A DNA stretch of 64,000 nt from an uncultured Collinsella sp. Its GTDB lineage: Bacteria > Actinomycetota > Coriobacteriia > Coriobacteriales > Coriobacteriaceae. The stretch spans positions 37,701 to 101,700 of the forward strand of contig UQZL01000004.1 in the NCBI GenBank assembly GCA_900545605.1, in the 5' to 3' direction. Below the pieces are notes generated by a model, which worked only from the letters and a program-made list of their open reading frames with translations, was not told the origin of the DNA and did no database searches. Position 1 is the first letter of the stretch. Every line of letters starts with the position of its first letter. Positions 51,358 through 59,639 of the stretch are shown here, in pieces. Position numbers and translations under genes: made by a program.

Positions 51358-52092
51358 ATGGAAACGGTTAGCGGCAATCTTGCCTCGGCGCTCAGGATCG
51401 AGCCGGACATTACCGCGATTATCGGCAGCGGCGGCAAGTCGACGTTGCTCAAAACGCTGGGTCTTGAGCTCATGCGCGCTGGCGGCCGCGTGCTCCTCTG
51501 CACCACCACGCATATGCTTCCCGTTGCCGGCGTGCCATGGGACGGGTCGAATCGTCGCCTGGACGCCGTGCCTTGGAAGCCGGGCGCCTCGCATGTCCCC
51601 GGTTGCACCTGCGAGGCCTGCGCGGGCCTTGCACGCGGAGGCATCTGCCAGGCAGGCATCTTGGACCCGGAGACAGGCAAGCTCTCCGCCCCCGCCGAGC
51701 CGCTCAACGAGCTGGCGCAGCGCTTTGACTATGTGTTGGCCGAGGCAGATGGCAGCAAGCGACTCCCGCTCAAGGCGCATGCCGCCTGGGAGCCGGTAAT
51801 TCCCGCCGCCACGGCAAACGTTGTCTGGGTCGTCGGCGCCTCGGGACTGGGCAAACCCGTCGCCGAGGTTGTCCACCGCCCCGAGCTCTTTTGCGAGCGT
51901 TGCGGCTGCGAGCTCACCGACACTGCCACCCCAGAGCGCGTCGCCCAGGTGCTCAATGCCGAGCTGCGGATGCTGAACCTCAACAATGCCCGCGTCATGC
52001 TCAACCAAGTCGACACGCTCAGCGACCCCACGATGGCCGACCGCTTCGAGGCAGCCCTCGGCCGCCCCCTCATCGCCACCAGCCTCAAGTAG
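51358..52092 (+). CDS. yqeC: YqeC-type selenium cofactor biosynthesis protein
   Basis: 244 residues. A P-loop-like TAIIGSGGKSTLLK (about 19-32) suggests nucleotide binding, with TTTHML and YVLAEADGSKRLPLKAH following. These are family signatures of YqeC, linked to the labile selenium cofactor of molybdenum hydroxylases. A Cys-rich stretch (CTCEACAGLARGGIC, about 82-96) may bind metal. It is divergent from yqeB and convergent with hydA over the second palindromic repeat. Confidence 0.85.
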   Translation: METVSGNLASALRIEPDITAIIGSGGKSTLLKTLGLELMRAGGRVLLCTTTHMLPVAGVPWDGSNRRLDAVPWKPGASHVPGCTCEACAGLARGGICQAGILDPETGKLSAPAEPLNELAQRFDYVLAEADGSKRLPLKAHAAWEPVIPAATANVVWVVGASGLGKPVAEVVHRPELFCERCGCELTDTATPERVAQVLNAELRMLNLNNARVMLNQVDTLSDPTMADRFEAALGRPLIATSLK

Positions 52093-52108
52093 CCGGCCCC
52101 ATCTCGTC

Positions 52109-52175
52109 AGTTGCGGTGAAATACGGACTGCTTGGCCGTATGACGGCCGCAAACAGTCCGTATTTCACCGCAACT
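52109..52175. repeat. Palindromic repeat AGTTGCGGTGAAATA, copy 2
   Basis: Arms at 52109-52130 and 52154-52175 are perfectly complementary over 22 bases. An inner GGCCG/CGGCC stem closes on TATGA. It lies between the convergent yqeC and hydA genes and probably also terminates both. It shares its outer 15 bases exactly with copy 1. Confidence 0.78.
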
Positions 52176-52201
52176 GAGGAGGGGACACGGCATCTTTGCT
52201 G

Positions 52202-53569
52202 CTAGCGAGGGACGTAGCGACCGGGTTGGGCTCCGGTGGGCTCGCCGTCGCGCGCAGCCAGCACGCCGTTCACAAACACGGCCTTGGCGCGGCCATGTGC
52301 CTCAAAGCCCTCGAGCGGCGTGTAGTCCACGGCCTGATGCTGCGTCGCGGCGCTGATCGTCCAACGCGCGCAAGGATCCCACACGCACACGTCGGCATCG
52401 GCACCCTCGGCAAGACAGCCCTTGCGCGGATACATGCCAAAAACGCGCGCCGGGTTCTCGCTCATCAAGCGGCAGAGGTCCTCGGGGCCCAGCTGGCCCT
52501 CAAAGCTCGTGGCGATCGCGACGGGACGATGCTCCACGCCGGGCCCGCCGTTGGGAATCGCGCGGAAATCGTCGCGCCCGCGGTCCTTTTGCCCGTGCAG
52601 GTTAAAGCTGCAATGATCGGTTGCAATAGTATCGATCTCGCCGGCCACAAGCGCCTCGCGCAACGCGGCACGGTCACCGGCATGGCGCAGCGGCGGGCTC
52701 ATCACATACTTGGCACCCGCAAAGCCGTCCTCGCCCTGCTCCAGATAGCAGGTGTCGTCGAGCATCAGATACTGGGGGCAGGTCTCGACATAGATATTCT
52801 TCTGCCCGCGCGCTTTGGCAGCACGGATGGCCTCGAGACCCAACTTGGTCGAAAGGTGCACCACGTTGACTGGGGCGTCGCCGGCCAGGTGCGCCAGATA
52901 CAGCAGGCGGCTCACGGCCTCAGCTTCACACACGTCCGGACGGCTGAGAGCATGCCCCTCGGGCCCATGAATCCCCTGCTCGTACACGCGCTTCTGCAGT
53001 TCATTCACCAACGTGCCGTTCTCGCAATGTACGCACAGGATACCGCGCACGCGCTTGAGCTCCTCCAGCACCTCGAGCGTCTCGGCGTCGTCCAGGCGCA
53101 GGTGGTCATAGGCAAAGTAGGTCTTAAACGACGACACGCCCGCCTCGCGCATGGCCGAAAGATCGGCGCGGTTGCGCTCGTTCCACTCGGCGAGTGCCAT
53201 ATGAAACGCGTAGTTGGCCGTGCAGGTTCCGTCGGCGCGGCGATGCCACTCGGCCAAGGCATCGGGCATGGTCACGCCGCGATCGGCCGTCGCGTAGTCC
53301 ACGATGGTCGTCGTACCGCCGCAGGCAGCCGCACGCGTACCGGTCTCAAAGCTATCGGCCGTCCAATCCATGCCAGTCCAGCACTGCATGTGCGTGTGGC
53401 CGTCGATAAAGCCGGGGAACACCCAACAGTCGGTGGCGTCCTGGACGGTATCGCCCTCGCCCGGCTCGATTGCCGCGGCAATCCGCACAATCTTATCGCC
53501 CTCCATGGCAAGATCGGCGCGGCGAAGCCCCTGGGGCGTCACAAGCGCGCCGTTTTTGATGATGATCAT
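52202..53569 (-). CDS. hydA: Dihydropyrimidinase / D-hydantoinase (HydA type)
   Basis: 455 residues behind AAGGAG. FPGFIDGHTHMQ gives the first zinc histidines. SSFKTYFAYDH holds the carboxylated Lys bridging two zincs. VHCENG, VHLST and ATDHCSFN supply the other ligands. The family opens cyclic diamides such as hydantoins and dihydropyrimidines. Beside ygeW, ygeX and ygeY it is the hydantoinase of the anaerobic purine pathway. It lies nine bases before mocA in the same direction. Confidence 0.9.
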   Translation of the reverse strand: MIIIKNGALVTPQGLRRADLAMEGDKIVRIAAAIEPGEGDTVQDATDCWVFPGFIDGHTHMQCWTGMDWTADSFETGTRAAACGGTTTIVDYATADRGVTMPDALAEWHRRADGTCTANYAFHMALAEWNERNRADLSAMREAGVSSFKTYFAYDHLRLDDAETLEVLEELKRVRGILCVHCENGTLVNELQKRVYEQGIHGPEGHALSRPDVCEAEAVSRLLYLAHLAGDAPVNVVHLSTKLGLEAIRAAKARGQKNIYVETCPQYLMLDDTCYLEQGEDGFAGAKYVMSPPLRHAGDRAALREALVAGEIDTIATDHCSFNLHGQKDRGRDDFRAIPNGGPGVEHRPVAIATSFEGQLGPEDLCRLMSENPARVFGMYPRKGCLAEGADADVCVWDPCARWTISAATQHQAVDYTPLEGFEAHGRAKAVFVNGVLAARDGEPTGAQPGRYVPR

Positions 53570-53578
53570 AATTGCTCC

Positions 53579-54193
53579 TTATTGATTGATGCAGTTGGCC
53601 ACGCGATCAAAATACGAGCAGGCGGCGATATGCTCCGTTATGCGTTGCTGTCCCTTGGCGGTATCGACGTCCCACAGCTCGTAGGCACGCGCCTCGACCA
53701 GCACCACGTCGGTACGGTCCTTGAGGATCGAACCGCCGCCGTCCTTGCCCTCAAGACACATAAGTGCATCGAGCAGTTCCGCCGGAAAGAGCACCGGGCT
53801 CGAAGGCTCACCGTTGCACGCAAGACGCACCGGATGTTTGCGGCCACACTCGTCAAACGCACGAACCATAGCCTCAAATGAACCCGAACTCACGAGCGGC
53901 TGGTCGCCCGGCAAAAAGAGGCAACCTTTCCAGTTGCGTTCGACTCCCCATGAAAGGCCCGCACGGACGCTTTCGCTGCGCAGCTCGCCGTCGTGCAGCA
54001 CGCACGGGCAATGCTTGTCCTCGCAAATCTGAGCGACCTCGGGCCAACGCGTCGAAACCACGACGTCAAAGCCCCGGGGAACCGAATCGATGGTCCGGGC
54101 AATCAGCGGCTCGCCATAGATATCGGCAAGCATCTTGTTAGAGCCAAACCGCTTGCCCTCGCCCGAAGCCATAATGACGCATCCAAGTTTCAT
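53579..54193 (-). CDS. mocA: MocA-like molybdenum cofactor nucleotidyltransferase
   Basis: 204 residues from an ATG at 54193 behind GGGGAGG. CVIMASGEGKRFGSNKM is the nucleotide-binding loop of MobA-like transferases, FLPGDQPLVS the metal/Asp region, and SSPVLFPAELLDAL a family motif. MocA attaches CMP to molybdopterin to make the dinucleotide cofactor. It is directly upstream of hydA and supports the missing molybdenum hydroxylase. Confidence 0.85.
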   Translation of the reverse strand: MKLGCVIMASGEGKRFGSNKMLADIYGEPLIARTIDSVPRGFDVVVSTRWPEVAQICEDKHCPCVLHDGELRSESVRAGLSWGVERNWKGCLFLPGDQPLVSSGSFEAMVRAFDECGRKHPVRLACNGEPSSPVLFPAELLDALMCLEGKDGGGSILKDRTDVVLVEARAYELWDVDTAKGQQRITEHIAACSYFDRVANCINQ

Positions 54194-54280
54194 GGTGATA
54201 CCTCCCCTGAAACCATCGTACCCATAACTCGCGCCGCGGGCATCCACATCGAAAGCGCTTATCCCGCACGCCCACGATGC

Positions 54281-54320
54281 AAAAAGGGGGCACCCCGCCG
54301 GTTGGCAGAGCGCCCCCTTT
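54281..54320 (-). terminator. Terminator of ygeW
   Basis: AAAGGGGGC and GCCCCCTTT pair around 18 bases. On the minus strand a run of five T follows. It lies 23 bases after the ygeW stop. Confidence 0.82.
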
Positions 54321-54343
54321 ACATGGCTTACCTCAGCCCGGCT

Positions 54344-55546
54344 TTAGGCCTGGAGCCAACGGGCGGTGTTACGCTCGTCGAGGGCCTTGAGGGTAGCGGC
54401 GGGATCGGCAACCTTCTGCAGGAACATCATGGCAGCGATGGCGTACGGCTTGTAGCTGGCCTCCTTGTACATGCCCACGCGGTGCATGTCGAAGACGTCG
54501 GCGTTAACCTCGCCGTGCTCGCAGGAGACACCGGAGATGTCGGCGGGCAGCGGGTGCATAAAGATGGTATCCTGGCCGTTGGCGGTCTTCTCCATGAGTT
54601 CGGTCGTGGAGCACCAGTCCTGATGGGTGGCGTTCTGGGCGAGCAGTTCCTTCTCGAGCGCTGCGATGCCGGCGTCGTCGCCCTCGGCGTACAGGTTGGT
54701 ACGCTTCTCCATGGCGGCAAACGGAGCCCAGCTCTTGGGGATCACGATGTCGGCGCCCTCGAAGGCCTCGGCCATGGTGTTGACCTGCTTAAAGGTAGTG
54801 CCGGACTCGGCGGCATAGCCCTTGGCGCGCTCGACGACCTCGGGCATGAGGTCATAGCCCTCGGGGTGGGCCAGGGTGACGTCCATGCCAAAGCGGGGCA
54901 GCAGGCTGATCAGCGACTGCGGGCAGGACAGCGGCTTGCCGTAAGAGGGCGAATAGGCCCAGGTGACGGCAACCTTCTTGCCCTTGAGGTTCTCAAGGCC
55001 GCCAAACTCGTTGATGAGGTAGAGCATGTCGGCAGAGGACTGCGTGGGGTGGTCGGAATCGGACTGCAGGGAGATGAGCGTGGGGCGGTGATCCAGAACG
55101 CCGTCCTCGTAGGCCTGCTGGACAGACTCGGAGACCTCGGCCATGTAGGCGTCGCCCTTGCCGATGTACATGTCGTCGCGGATGCCGATGACGTCGGCCA
55201 TGAAGGAGATCATGGTAGCGGTCTCGCGGACGGTCTCGCCGTGGGCGATCTGGGACTTCTTCTCGTCCAGGTCCTGCAGCTCAAGGCCGAGCAGGTTGGC
55301 TGCCTTAGAGAAGGAGAAGCGCGTACGGGTGGAGTTGTCACGGAACAGGGAGACGGCCAGACCCGAATCGAAGATCTTGGACGAAACGTTGTTCTCGCGC
55401 AGCTCGCGCAGGGCGTCGGCGACGATGTAGAGCGCCTTGAGCTCATCGGTGGTCTTATCCCAGGTGTGCAGGAAGTCGCTGCCGTACATGCCCTTAAAAT
55501 CGAGGCCGTTCAGCTGCTCGACGAGCTCGGTAAACTTGGCGTCCAT
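54344..55546 (-). CDS. ygeW: Knotted carbamoyltransferase YgeW
   Basis: 400 residues from an ATG at 55546. DNSTRTRFSFSKAANLLG is the carbamoyl-phosphate loop of ATCase/OTCase relatives. HPLPADI is the second conserved motif. A 25-residue N-terminal stretch is typical of YgeW, which is neither ornithine nor aspartate transcarbamylase; its acceptor is uncertain. In the purine cluster it likely handles a carbamoyl group released on ring breakdown. AAAGGA lies upstream. It follows ygeY on the same strand. Confidence 0.9.
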   Translation of the reverse strand: MDAKFTELVEQLNGLDFKGMYGSDFLHTWDKTTDELKALYIVADALRELRENNVSSKIFDSGLAVSLFRDNSTRTRFSFSKAANLLGLELQDLDEKKSQIAHGETVRETATMISFMADVIGIRDDMYIGKGDAYMAEVSESVQQAYEDGVLDHRPTLISLQSDSDHPTQSSADMLYLINEFGGLENLKGKKVAVTWAYSPSYGKPLSCPQSLISLLPRFGMDVTLAHPEGYDLMPEVVERAKGYAAESGTTFKQVNTMAEAFEGADIVIPKSWAPFAAMEKRTNLYAEGDDAGIAALEKELLAQNATHQDWCSTTELMEKTANGQDTIFMHPLPADISGVSCEHGEVNADVFDMHRVGMYKEASYKPYAIAAMMFLQKVADPAATLKALDERNTARWLQA

Positions 55547-55700
55547 GTAAATATCCTTTCCAAAGATGAAACGATTGCAATGAGTAGATGTGCTCCGGCA
55601 TGCGCGTGTGGCTAGAACATGCAGAGCACTATGACGAGGACCCGCTACCGTCGAGGAAGCATGGGAGATAACGACCGCGGGCCCCAAGTCAACAGGGGGT

Positions 55701-55725
55701 GCCGGGGACACGAGCTGTCCCCGGC
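55701..55725 (-). other. GC-rich hairpin between ygeY and ygeW
   Basis: GCCGGGGACA (55701-55710) and TGTCCCCGGC (55716-55725) pair perfectly over ten bases with a 5-base loop. It lies 22 bases after the ygeY stop. There is no T-run; it may limit read-through or protect the mRNA end. Confidence 0.55.
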
Positions 55726-55727
55726 TC

Positions 55728-55762
55728 AACAAGATCGAGGAATGGGACTAATCGATCTTGTT
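55728..55762 (-). repeat. Hairpin formed by the last codons of ygeY
   Basis: AACAAGATCGA (55728-55738) and TCGATCTTGTT (55752-55762) pair over 11 bases. One arm encodes Asn-Lys-Ile of the ygeY C-terminus; the other lies in the 3' untranslated region. The plus-strand loop GGAATGGGACTAA contains GGGAC, like the hairpin at 7876, which also overlaps a stop codon. Confidence 0.55.
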
Positions 55763-57133
55763 GTTGGTCAGACCGGCGCGGAACACGGTGGCGTCGCCAT
55801 CGGCCTGGCTCGGATCGTAGAGGTTCAGGGCAGCCACATACATGGCGGCAGCGGTGACCAGGTCGTCCTTGTAGGTGACCTCGTTGGGAGCGTGAGCCTG
55901 AGACTCGGCACCCGGGCCGAAGCCGACGCAGGGGATGCCATAGCGGCCCTGGATGGAAACGCAGTTCGTGGAGAAGGTCCACTTGTCGCACAGCGGGCGA
56001 CCGGTGCGCTTGTCCATGCTGGGCTCGCAGCCGATGCGCTCGTCACCGAACATGGCCTTGTGGGCGTCGACGAGGGCCTTGACGTGCGGAGCGGTCTCCT
56101 TGTTGATCCACGTGGGGAAGTAAGCCTCGGTCTCGTAGACCTCGCCGGTCCAGGACGGACGGTCGTACATGTACATGGAGACCTTCACGTCGTCGCCGTA
56201 CTTCTTGGCGGCCGGCAGGTTACGGATCTCTTCCAGGCAGGACTCCCAGGTCTCACCGGCGGTCATGCGACGGTCGATGGAGATGGCGCAGGAGTCAGCG
56301 ACAGCGCAGCGGCTGGGGCTGGTGTAGAAGATCTGGCTGACGGTGCAGGTGCCGCGGCCCAGGAAGCGGGCGTCCTCGAAGTGCTCGGGGTTGTACTTGG
56401 GGTCGAGCATCTTGACGAGGCCCTTGATGTCGGTCGACTCGTCACAGCCGTTGTTGTTGAGGGCGCGGACGTCGGCGATGATGTCGGCCATCTTGTAGAT
56501 GGCGTTGTCGCCGCGGTCGGGAGCGGAGCCGTGGCAGGAGGTGCCGTGAACGTCGACGCGGATCTCCATGCGGCCGCGGTGACCGCGATAGATGCCGCCG
56601 TCGGTGGGCTCGGTGGAAATGACGAACTCGGGCTTAATGCCGTCCTTGTTGTAGATGTACTGCCAGCACATGCCGTCGCAGTCCTCTTCCTGGACGGTGC
56701 CGACGACCATGATCTTGTAGCCCTCGGGGATGAGGCCCATGTCCTTCATCATCTTGGCAGCATAGGTAGCAGAAGCCATGCCGCCCTCCTGGTCGGAGCC
56801 GCCGCGGCCGTAGATGATCTCGTCGGTTTCGTAGCCCTCATAGGGATCGGCATCCCAGTTCTCGATGTTGCCGATACCGACGGTGTCGATGTGGGAGTCG
56901 ATGGCGATGATCTTGTCGCCCTCGCCCATAAAGCCCATAACGTTGCCCAGGCCGTCGACCTTGACCTCGTCATAGCCAAGGCTCTCCATCTCGGCCTTAA
57001 TGCAAGCGACAACCTCACCCTCCTCGCAGGACTCAGAGGGGTGGCTAATCATTGCGCGAAGAAAACGCGTCATATCAGCACGATGGGACTCAGCAGCGTT
57101 TTTAATTGCCTCGAAATCGAGTTCCTTAGTCAT
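55748..57133 (-). CDS. ygeY: YgeY-type M20 hydrolase of purine degradation
   Basis: 461 residues from an ATG at 57133. IIAIDSHIDTVG is the first zinc-ligand motif. VGTVQEEDCDGMCW supplies the catalytic Glu pair and GRMEIRVDVHGTSCHGSAPD the dimerisation lid. The family is named for its link to selenium metabolism and is expected to cleave an amide in the opened purine ring. It lies between ygeX and ygeW in a co-directional run. Confidence 0.9.
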   Translation of the reverse strand: MTKELDFEAIKNAAESHRADMTRFLRAMISHPSESCEEGEVVACIKAEMESLGYDEVKVDGLGNVMGFMGEGDKIIAIDSHIDTVGIGNIENWDADPYEGYETDEIIYGRGGSDQEGGMASATYAAKMMKDMGLIPEGYKIMVVGTVQEEDCDGMCWQYIYNKDGIKPEFVISTEPTDGGIYRGHRGRMEIRVDVHGTSCHGSAPDRGDNAIYKMADIIADVRALNNNGCDESTDIKGLVKMLDPKYNPEHFEDARFLGRGTCTVSQIFYTSPSRCAVADSCAISIDRRMTAGETWESCLEEIRNLPAAKKYGDDVKVSMYMYDRPSWTGEVYETEAYFPTWINKETAPHVKALVDAHKAMFGDERIGCEPSMDKRTGRPLCDKWTFSTNCVSIQGRYGIPCVGFGPGAESQAHAPNEVTYKDDLVTAAAMYVAALNLYDPSQADGDATVFRAGLTNNKID

Positions 57134-57235
57134 AACAGTCAACCTTTCTACAAGGGTTTACCTACAGGTAGATATTTCAGATAGATCACTTGTGCCAAGC
57201 AGCGTGAGGTCGAGTACCCGGCAAGCAAGTAAACG

Positions 57236-57353
57236 TAGGAGGCGGACGGAGGACTTTGCTCCGTCGCGAGTTCCGCACGAGCCGGAGAGCACTTAATGTG
57301 CTCTCCGTGCGAGCAGGACTGTCCGAGCAGGGAGTAAAGTCCTCCGGCTGCCT
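57236..57353 (-). ncRNA. Nested inverted-repeat structure between ygeX and ygeY
   Basis: The outer arms 57236-57260 and 57329-57353 share GGAGG..CGGAGGACTTT..CTCC with four mismatches in 25. Inside, GGAGAGCAC (57282-57290) pairs with GTGCTCTCC (57296-57304), extended by CGCACG/GTGCG. The remaining inner bases contain a small GGAC/GTCC stem. The fold would span 118 bases of the 237-base intergenic transcript. It could be an attenuator, a regulatory RNA or an inserted element; no known riboswitch is recognised. Confidence 0.5.
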
Positions 57354-57370
57354 CCGGACAGGTCAGTCTG

Positions 57371-58585
57371 CTAGCAGGTCGGATACTCGCCCTCCCAGAC
57401 GATGCGACGGTACTGATCCGGGTCCGTGTCACCTTCCGTGGAGAAGCAGAGCACGGAGCTCGTCTTGTCCAGGCCGATGAGTTCCTTGAGCTCGGCGTAC
57501 TCGGGATCGAGCATGAGGGTCTCGACCAGGCCGGTGGTCACAGCGCCGGACTCGCCGGAGATGACGCGCGGGTCGCCCTTCTCGGGGGCGCCCAGGGTAC
57601 GCATGCCGCGAGCGGTGACCCAGTCGGGGCAAGACACGAAGGCGGTGGTGTGGTTGCGCAGGATATCCCAGCCCAGGATGTTGGGCTCGCCGCAGCACAG
57701 GCCGGCCATGATGGAAGGCATGTCGCCGTCCACGATACGCGGATCGCCATCGCCGGCGGCAGCACCCTTGTACAGGCAGGCGGCAGGCGCGCACTCGACC
57801 ACAACAAAGGTCGGCGGGTTATCGGGATACAGGTTGGTGAAGTAGCCCACCACGGCGCCGGCCAGCGAGCCCACGCCAGCCTGGACAAAGACGTGCGTCG
57901 GGCGGTTGATGGCCATCTCGCGCAGCTGCTCGGCAGCCTCGGAAGCCATGGTGCCGTAGCCCTCCATGATCCAAGACGGGATCTTCTCGTAGCCCTCCCA
58001 GGCGGTGTCCTGAACGATAACGCCGCGCTCGCAGGCGTCGGCCTCGGCGGCCGCCATGCGCACGCACTCGTCGTAGTTGACCTCTTCGATGGTCACCGTG
58101 GCGCCCTCGGCGGCGATGTTATCGAAGCGGGGCTTGGTGGAACCCTTGGGCATGTGCACGACAGCCTTCTGGCCCAGCTTGTTGGCAGCCCATGCCACGC
58201 CGCGGCCATGGTTGCCGTCGGTGGCGGTAAAGAAGGTAGCCTGGCCAAAGTCCTTGGCAAGCTGATCGGAAGTCAGGTAATCGAAGGTGCACTCGGCAAC
58301 GTCCTTGCCGGTCTCGTCGGCAATGTAGTTGGCCATGGCAAACGAGCCGCCCAGGACCTTAAAGGCGTTGAGGCCAAAGCGATAGCTCTCGTCCTTAACG
58401 CACAGGTTGGACAGGCCCAGGCGCGCAGCCTGACCGTCCAGACGGGCAAGCGGAGTGACGGTATATTGAGGGAACGACTGGTGGAAGGCGCGGGCCTTCT
58501 TCACGTGGTCGAGACTCATGATTCCCAAGTGCTTGTCATCGCTCTTGGGCATCGTGTTGCCCGCCCACTGGATCTTATCGGCCAT
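57371..58585 (-). CDS. ygeX: Diaminopropionate ammonia-lyase YgeX
   Basis: 404 residues behind AAGGAG. The PLP lysine is in YRFGLNAFKVLGG (near 78), the phosphate loop follows at the Gly-rich VGSLAGAVVGYF, and TDGNHGRGVAWAA is typical of fold type II lyases. It converts 2,3-diaminopropionate to pyruvate and two ammonia. In the purine cluster this is the final nitrogen-releasing step. A divergent regulator and paired operators lie just upstream. Confidence 0.93.
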   Translation of the reverse strand: MADKIQWAGNTMPKSDDKHLGIMSLDHVKKARAFHQSFPQYTVTPLARLDGQAARLGLSNLCVKDESYRFGLNAFKVLGGSFAMANYIADETGKDVAECTFDYLTSDQLAKDFGQATFFTATDGNHGRGVAWAANKLGQKAVVHMPKGSTKPRFDNIAAEGATVTIEEVNYDECVRMAAAEADACERGVIVQDTAWEGYEKIPSWIMEGYGTMASEAAEQLREMAINRPTHVFVQAGVGSLAGAVVGYFTNLYPDNPPTFVVVECAPAACLYKGAAAGDGDPRIVDGDMPSIMAGLCCGEPNILGWDILRNHTTAFVSCPDWVTARGMRTLGAPEKGDPRVISGESGAVTTGLVETLMLDPEYAELKELIGLDKTSSVLCFSTEGDTDPDQYRRIVWEGEYPTC

Positions 58586-58675
58586 ACGGTGAACTCCTTA
58601 AGTCCTCTCTTGCCGGCCCCCGCATACGCGTTTCAGCCCATTCCCATTCATGCGACTGAACTTTTATGTGGATGC

Positions 58676-58744
58676 CAAACAAAAAGTTTGTTAGCACTGT
58701 TCTATCACACTTTTTGCTTGGCAAACCTAACAAATTGTTTGTTG
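58676..58744. promoter_or_regulatory. Inverted pair of operator-like sites, ygeX/regulator promoter
   Basis: CAAACAAAAAGTTTGTTAG (58676-58694) and CTAACAAATTGTTTGTTG (58727-58744) are near-identical sequences in opposite orientation, each partly palindromic. Their centres are 50 bases apart, nearly five helical turns. They lie between the divergent ygeX and YheO-like regulator genes. Autoregulation and shared control are likely; the binding protein is inferred to be the neighbour. Confidence 0.6.
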
Positions 58745-58862
58745 CCGTAATCGGTACCTTTTCGCCGACGAACGGTCACATAACGCAGTGACACTTTCGC
58801 TATTTGCGAACAGGTGTGGTTTATGGCAAAGTGTGCCCAAACTAATTTTTAGGAAGGTACCT

Positions 58863-59516
58863 ATGACCCCCGCACAGATTGAGTTCTATAAGCGCCTTGC
58901 ACACGGCCTGGCACTCCAATTTGGCCCCAACTGTGAAGTCGTCGTCCACGACCTGGAGACCGAGGACGTGGACCACTCCATCGTAGTGATCGAAAACGGC
59001 CACGTCAGCGGGCGCAAACTGGGTGACGGCCCCAGCCATATCGTGTTTGAGTCCATGCACGAGGGCGCCACCGACGTACACGACCGCGAGCCGTACCTCA
59101 CTAAAACCACCGACGGTAAGCTGCTCAAATCGTCGACGATCTTTATCCGCAACGACGAGGGCAAGCCCGTCGGCATTTTGGGCATCAACTTTGACATTAC
59201 GCTTATGAAGGCATTTGAGCGCTCGCTCGACGCTTTTACCGGCACCGGCGGCACGGGCTATACCGAGCCCGAGCCCATTACCAAGAACATCGGCGACCTG
59301 CTCGAGGACCTGCTGCACGAGTGCGAGCAGTTTGTGGGCAAGCCCGCGGCGCTCATGACCAAAGACGAGCGCATTCGTGCCATTGGCTACCTCGACCGTC
59401 GCGGTGCCTTCCTCATTTCCAAGTCGAGTGAGCGCGCCTGCGAGTTCTTTGGCATCTCCAAGTACAGCTTCTATAGCTACCTCAATGAGGCCAAGGCGGC
59501 GGCCGGCGACAAGTAG
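58863..59516 (+). CDS. YheO/DauR-like transcriptional regulator
   Basis: 217 residues from an ATG at 58863 behind AGGAAGG. The N-terminal PAS-like YheO domain (about 5-120) includes FGPNCEVVVHDLETEDVDHS and GNPVGILGINFD-like sequence. A C-terminal helix-turn-helix (about 160-210) has ERIRAIGYLDRRGAFLIS and ACEFFGISKYSFYSYL. Such regulators control amino-acid catabolic genes such as D-arginine use. It is divergent from ygeX and probably senses a pathway metabolite. Confidence 0.85.
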   Translation: MTPAQIEFYKRLAHGLALQFGPNCEVVVHDLETEDVDHSIVVIENGHVSGRKLGDGPSHIVFESMHEGATDVHDREPYLTKTTDGKLLKSSTIFIRNDEGKPVGILGINFDITLMKAFERSLDAFTGTGGTGYTEPEPITKNIGDLLEDLLHECEQFVGKPAALMTKDERIRAIGYLDRRGAFLISKSSERACEFFGISKYSFYSYLNEAKAAAGDK

Positions 59517-59639
59517 GCACTCGCCTGGATTGCCCCTCCCTTTTTGGGCGCGAGTTCTGGAAAGCACGAATCCGAGACCGAGCCGCTTGGGAAGTTCCAT
59601 ATAATCGATGTCATTAGTATTTCGAAAGGATGGGACAGA

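Noticed and set aside
52196..57184. Several open frames over 500 codons on the plus strand opposite hydA, ygeW and ygeY
   Set aside because: They are exact shadows of well-conserved enzymes and lack ribosome sites.
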